A stretch of DNA of 64,000 bases from Acidobacteriota bacterium (GTDB lineage: Bacteria > Acidobacteriota > Thermoanaerobaculia > Thermoanaerobaculales > Thermoanaerobaculaceae), in the NCBI GenBank assembly GCA_003158745.1, contig PMLC01000101.1, positions 1 through 64,000 on the forward strand, read 5' to 3'. The translations under genes were made by a program, and so were the position numbers. Shown here piece after piece: positions 61,081-64,000 of this stretch (position 1 is the stretch's first letter; each line of letters opens with the position of its first letter). The notes under the pieces are model-generated. The model was given only the letters and a program-made list of their open reading frames with translations, had not been told where the DNA came from and searched no databases.

Positions 61081-61925
61081 GTGGGCCGCCTCGCCTCCGC
61101 CTTCTGTCGCACAGTCCTACTCGCGCTGGCGCACGCCTCTGAGGTTGCAGCCGCCGTTCAGCCGTTTGTCATTGCGCAACCGACGGTGGTGACGGCGCCG
61201 ATGGACGTGGGCGACGTCATCGTCGTGGACGGCGGCTCCCTCATCGTGGCGGGCGTCGCCGAGCCCGGTTTCCGGCTCAGCGGCAAGCTGCTCGTAGTCG
61301 GCCACGGCGCGGTGCGGCTGGCCGACTCCGCGTCGTGCAGGTGATGAGCGTGTATCACGGACAGCACGTCGTGGTGGCCTCGGAGAACAGCACTCTGGTG
61401 GCCGAGCACTGCCGTTCGGACATGGAACCTCTACAGGCGGGCACCGCGGCGATCCAGGTGCGCGACTCGCAGATCGGGGAGCTGCTCGCCATGGACTCAT
61501 CCTCGGGGCCACTCGACGAGGTGGTGGTAGACGGCAGCGACGGCTACTTCGAGGGAAACGGCACTGCCAAAGTGGAGGCGTACGGCTCTACCTCTACCTG
61601 CGACGTTCGAGCTTCGGGCAACGCAACCCTCGAGCTTCACGGCAGCCGCCTGCTGCCCTACCCGACCGACACGACGGACGCCTTCAGGTGCTTCGGCGCC
61701 TACGACGACGGCCGGCTGCTCCTCGACGCGACACCGGCCACCAGCACCGCGAGAGTGACGGGCCGAGGGGTGGTCGCGACCGTCTGGCTCAGCGACGCCC
61801 CCGCGCATCCGCCGGCGACCGGTCTCCCTCTCTACGGCACGGTTGCTCTCTATCCGCTCGATCCGGCGGTTGCGCCTTTCTCATGGCGCCTCGAGGCGGT
61901 CGATCCGTGGTCGGCCGCGCCGTAG
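61081..61925 (+). pseudogene. Beta-rich exported protein, frameshifted near 61330
   Basis: The first frame, GTG 61081 to TGA 61344, gives a signal-like N-terminus and short strands (VGDVIVVDGGSLIVAGVAEP, GKLLVVGHGAVRLADS). The second, to TAG 61925, continues QVMSVYHGQHVVVASENSTL, VEAYGSTSTCDVRASGNATL, TSTARVTGRGVVATVWLSD. Adding one base in the CTCCGCG run near 61330 joins them as ADSRVVQVMSVYHGQ, about 281 residues. The repeated short strands suggest a beta-solenoid. The start has no good ribosome site and abuts a repeat-like segment, so the 5-prime end may also be damaged. Confidence 0.55.
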
Positions 61926-62152
61926 CTCCTCGGCCAGGGGCAAGGCAGCGTCCAGGGCGGCGTGCCCGGCACGTGGGGCGGCGCCGACCCGCGCATGACC
62001 CAAGAGCTTCGCACCGTCGTGACCGACGGACTCGGCCGCAATCTGATCGCGCGCCTCGCCGTCCCGGGCCTTCACGCCTCCCGCCGCCATCTCGCCCGCA
62101 CCCGCTGAATCGCCCGGGCGAGGAGAGCGACGGCAGACCGACCGGGGGTCCG

Positions 62153-63277
62153 TCACCAGCCGCGGACGGGATGCCACTCGCCGACGACGTCGGCGCCGCG
62201 CAGCACCGCGTAGCGGTCGAACAACGCCGCCGCGAGGCACGAGTGGTTCGGCACCGCCCGGAGGAGCGAGCCGATCGGGAACTCTCCCGGCCTGAGATCC
62301 CGGGCCGAGCGCACGACACCGTGCTCCTGCGAGAGCGAAACCACGCGCAGGTGCTCGATCGGTACGCCGCGGACATCGAGCACGATGCCGAAGCCGCACT
62401 CCGGAACCACGTGTAACGGCCCCGGGTCCTTGGAGAGCGCCAGCGCCCCGCCGTCCACCAGAAGCTCGCGCCGCCGCGGGTATCTCCCTATGACCCGCAC
62501 GAGCACGGTGAAGGCGACGTCCTCCAGGGCACAACTGCCGATCGCGACCTGGGTCGCGTCGAAGAAGACGTAGTTGCCGGGCCGCACCTCGGTGATGCCG
62601 GCCAGGTCCTCTGCGACGGCCAGCGTCGGCGTCGAGCCGATGCTGACCTCCTCGACCGGAACGCCGGCGTCCCGCAACCGCGCAGCCAACACCACCATGA
62701 CATCGCGCTCGTGAGCCGCGACGGCGCGGATCTCGTCCCTCCCCCGGCAGCGGTACGACTGGCCCGCGTGCGTCAGGATCCCCCTGAAGTCGATGTGCGG
62801 CGATGCTGCCAGCCGTCCGGCCAGCGCTACGATGCCGTCCCGTTCAGGGTCAACACCGGCCCGGCGGCCACCGCAGTCAACTTTGAGGAACACGGAGAAC
62901 CGGATGCCATGCTCGCGGGCGCAGACCTCGACCGCGTCGGCGGCAGCAGGATCGTCCAGCAGCACGCTGATGCGGTCGAGTTGCTGTGAGAGCCGCGCCG
63001 CGGCCGCGAGCTTCGCCGGCACGATCGGCACCGCGTAGGTGATGTCGCGAAAGCCTCCGGCCGCGAAGAACGCCGCCTCCGCGAGCGTCGAGACGGTGAT
63101 CCCGCCGAAATGGCCGCCCACCTGCAGGCGCGCCGCCTCGATCGTCTTGTGCGTCTTGACGTGCGGCCGCAGGCGTACCCCCAGGCTGGATGCCTTCTCG
63201 CTCATGCGGGAAGCGTTGCGCTCAACAACCTCGAGGTCCACAAGGGCGGCGGGAGTGCCGAGGTCCTCCACACGCAT
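62153..63277 (-). CDS. Fold-type III PLP enzyme, D-threonine aldolase / D-serine dehydratase-like
   Basis: 374 residues from ATG 63277; the upstream-extended frame is shadow and the ribosome site is weak. The alanine-racemase-like barrel begins EDLGTPAALVDLEVVERNAS with the PLP lysine in RPHVKTHK (Lys41). FLKVDCGGRRAGVDP and GILTHAGQSY follow, then the C-terminal beta domain (ELLVDGGALALSKDPGPLHV) with the metal-binding His/Cys pair in PNHSCLAA typical of eukaryotic-type D-serine dehydratase (DSD1) and D-threonine aldolase. It converts a D-hydroxy amino acid; which one cannot be told. Confidence 0.85.
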   Translation of the reverse strand: MRVEDLGTPAALVDLEVVERNASRMSEKASSLGVRLRPHVKTHKTIEAARLQVGGHFGGITVSTLAEAAFFAAGGFRDITYAVPIVPAKLAAAARLSQQLDRISVLLDDPAAADAVEVCAREHGIRFSVFLKVDCGGRRAGVDPERDGIVALAGRLAASPHIDFRGILTHAGQSYRCRGRDEIRAVAAHERDVMVVLAARLRDAGVPVEEVSIGSTPTLAVAEDLAGITEVRPGNYVFFDATQVAIGSCALEDVAFTVLVRVIGRYPRRRELLVDGGALALSKDPGPLHVVPECGFGIVLDVRGVPIEHLRVVSLSQEHGVVRSARDLRPGEFPIGSLLRAVPNHSCLAAALFDRYAVLRGADVVGEWHPVRGW

Positions 63278-63546
63278 GACCGCAAGGGTAGCAGGCGGCG
63301 CGGTGTCCTCGGGCGCGGACACCGGTGGCCCAGCGCTCCACCCGCCAAGGCCCAGCCGCGGCGCAAGGAGGGGGCCTGATCGCACGACCATGTGCACGCC
63401 GATAGCGCGATCTCAAGTCGGTGAGGTGAAGACTTCCAACTGCGCCTTGTTGGCACGGTCTATGCGTACAGCTATGACGAATTGGTGCAAGGGCACCGCG
63501 GCGAGCGGGCAGAATATCCTCACCCGCCCGGCGGGGAGGGAAGACC

Positions 63547-64000
63547 ATGAAGACCAATCCGCTTCGTCACTTGTGGCTTTTGAGCGCGCTCGCCCTCAGT
63601 CTGTATTGCGACGCCGCGGTCTGGGCGCACACAACGCCGGTTCCGCTCGAGACGACCAGGCAGGTCGGCGCAACCGCGATTGTCTACAAGGGACCTCAGG
63701 TGGAACTCGTGCTGTCGTATCGTTTCGCCAAGCAGAACCCGACGGGCAACTGGCTCATGCTGGATACCGTGATGACTGCCGCCACCGCGCCGCTCGAGCT
63801 TCCGCGGACCGCGATCTCGGTGCGCACGCCGAACGGCGATGTCGTGCCGCTCGCGACGCAGCAGTCGTTCGGCAAGGCCTACCCCGAGCTTGCGGCCAGC
63901 ATCGCGCGGGCCAACGCCTTCCTGGAGCCGATGGGTTACCTGCTCCCGCACCGACCCAGGCGAATGGACTACTTCTCGGAGCCTGGCCGCCACCTGGCGT
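63547..64000 (+). CDS. Partial secreted protein of unknown function (N-terminus)
   Basis: ATG 63547 follows GGGGAGGGAAGACC and opens 151 codons to the window edge without a stop. Signal peptide: basic MKTNPLRH, hydrophobic LWLLSALALSLYCDA, cleavage near VWA-HT. The mature part starts as a beta-rich domain (VPLETTRQVGATAIVYKGPQ, VELVLSYRFAKQNPTGNWLM) and continues IARANAFLEPMGYLLPHRPR. I do not recognise the family; the remainder lies beyond the window. Confidence 0.75.
   Translation, partial: MKTNPLRHLWLLSALALSLYCDAAVWAHTTPVPLETTRQVGATAIVYKGPQVELVLSYRFAKQNPTGNWLMLDTVMTAATAPLELPRTAISVRTPNGDVVPLATQQSFGKAYPELAASIARANAFLEPMGYLLPHRPRRMDYFSEPGRHLA

Noticed and set aside
61926-62152. Continuation of the beta-rich protein beyond 61925
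   Set aside because: Sequence after the stop reads partly plausible (GVPGTWGGADPRMTQELRTV) but has no start or known domain; treated as non-coding or decayed.

Overview
The window is GC-rich bacterial chromosome from a diderm heterotroph. I see no rRNA, tRNA, CRISPR array, intact insertion sequence or prophage. The gene mix points to an uncultured Acidobacteriota, most likely a Thermoanaerobaculia-like lineage. That mix is large secreted beta-propeller proteins, cysteine-containing SLH domains, a two-lobed IWxPV...RSDLGLLN C-terminal domain, a TPR plus Ser/Thr-kinase receptor, a tricorn-type S41 protease, DUF5916, OprB and MetA outer-membrane barrels, PilZ and DUF4388. This placement is inference from protein style; no phylogenetic marker is present.

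Layout. Bases 1-5.6 kb carry two tandem paralogous secreted repeat proteins (the first cut by the window edge), a 28-residue membrane peptide, a YggT-like protein and an Asp-box beta-propeller. Bases 5.6-11 kb are regulatory: a TPR-TM-kinase with a well-formed promoter and palindrome cluster, a membrane protein and a sigma54 activator. Bases 11.4-17 kb hold a frameshifted GT-C glycosyltransferase, two secreted unknowns and a LOG-like protein. Bases 17.1-26.7 kb are a surface-protein locus: an SLH-anchored propeller and an SLH-anchored M14 carboxypeptidase in one operon, and an SLH/beta-helix protein, with decayed pieces of the same module types between them. Bases 27-29 kb hold an HTH gene followed by broken genes (a peptidase S74 chaperone end and a cupin_5 protein). 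Bases 29-35.4 kb hold a double-PilZ protein, two outer-membrane barrels, an orphan tatA, a HAD hydrolase and DUF4199. Bases 35.6-39.1 kb are one large secreted protein with two near-identical C-terminal modules. Bases 39.6-56.4 kb hold an amidohydrolase, a DUF4388 regulator, a CBM9/DUF5916 outer-membrane protein, a metalloprotease-like gene, a GNAT/DUF2156 overlapping pair, a 1407-residue protein of repeated carboxypeptidase-regulatory modules, the tricorn-like protease and an M20 peptidase. Bases 56.5-64 kb hold an RNA cluster (two RRM proteins and a DEAD-box helicase), a NodB deacetylase, a dispersed-repeat-like segment, a frameshifted beta-rich protein, a fold-III PLP enzyme and the start of another secreted protein.

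How it fits together. Many genes act at or beyond the inner membrane: proteolysis (M14, S41, M20, a HELTH protein), sugar uptake and recognition (OprB, CBM9) and display of repeat proteins. The most distinctive theme is modular surface display. Variable heads (propellers, PKD, peptidase, beta-helix) are joined to one of two recurring modules, Cys-containing SLH repeats or the IWxPV domain. Near-identical DNA copies and truncated remnants of both lie within the window, suggesting ongoing duplication and shuffling. Broken genes cluster at 24.9-25.3 and 27.8-28.7 kb; two further single-base frameshifts (12.3 and 61.3 kb) could be real or assembly errors.
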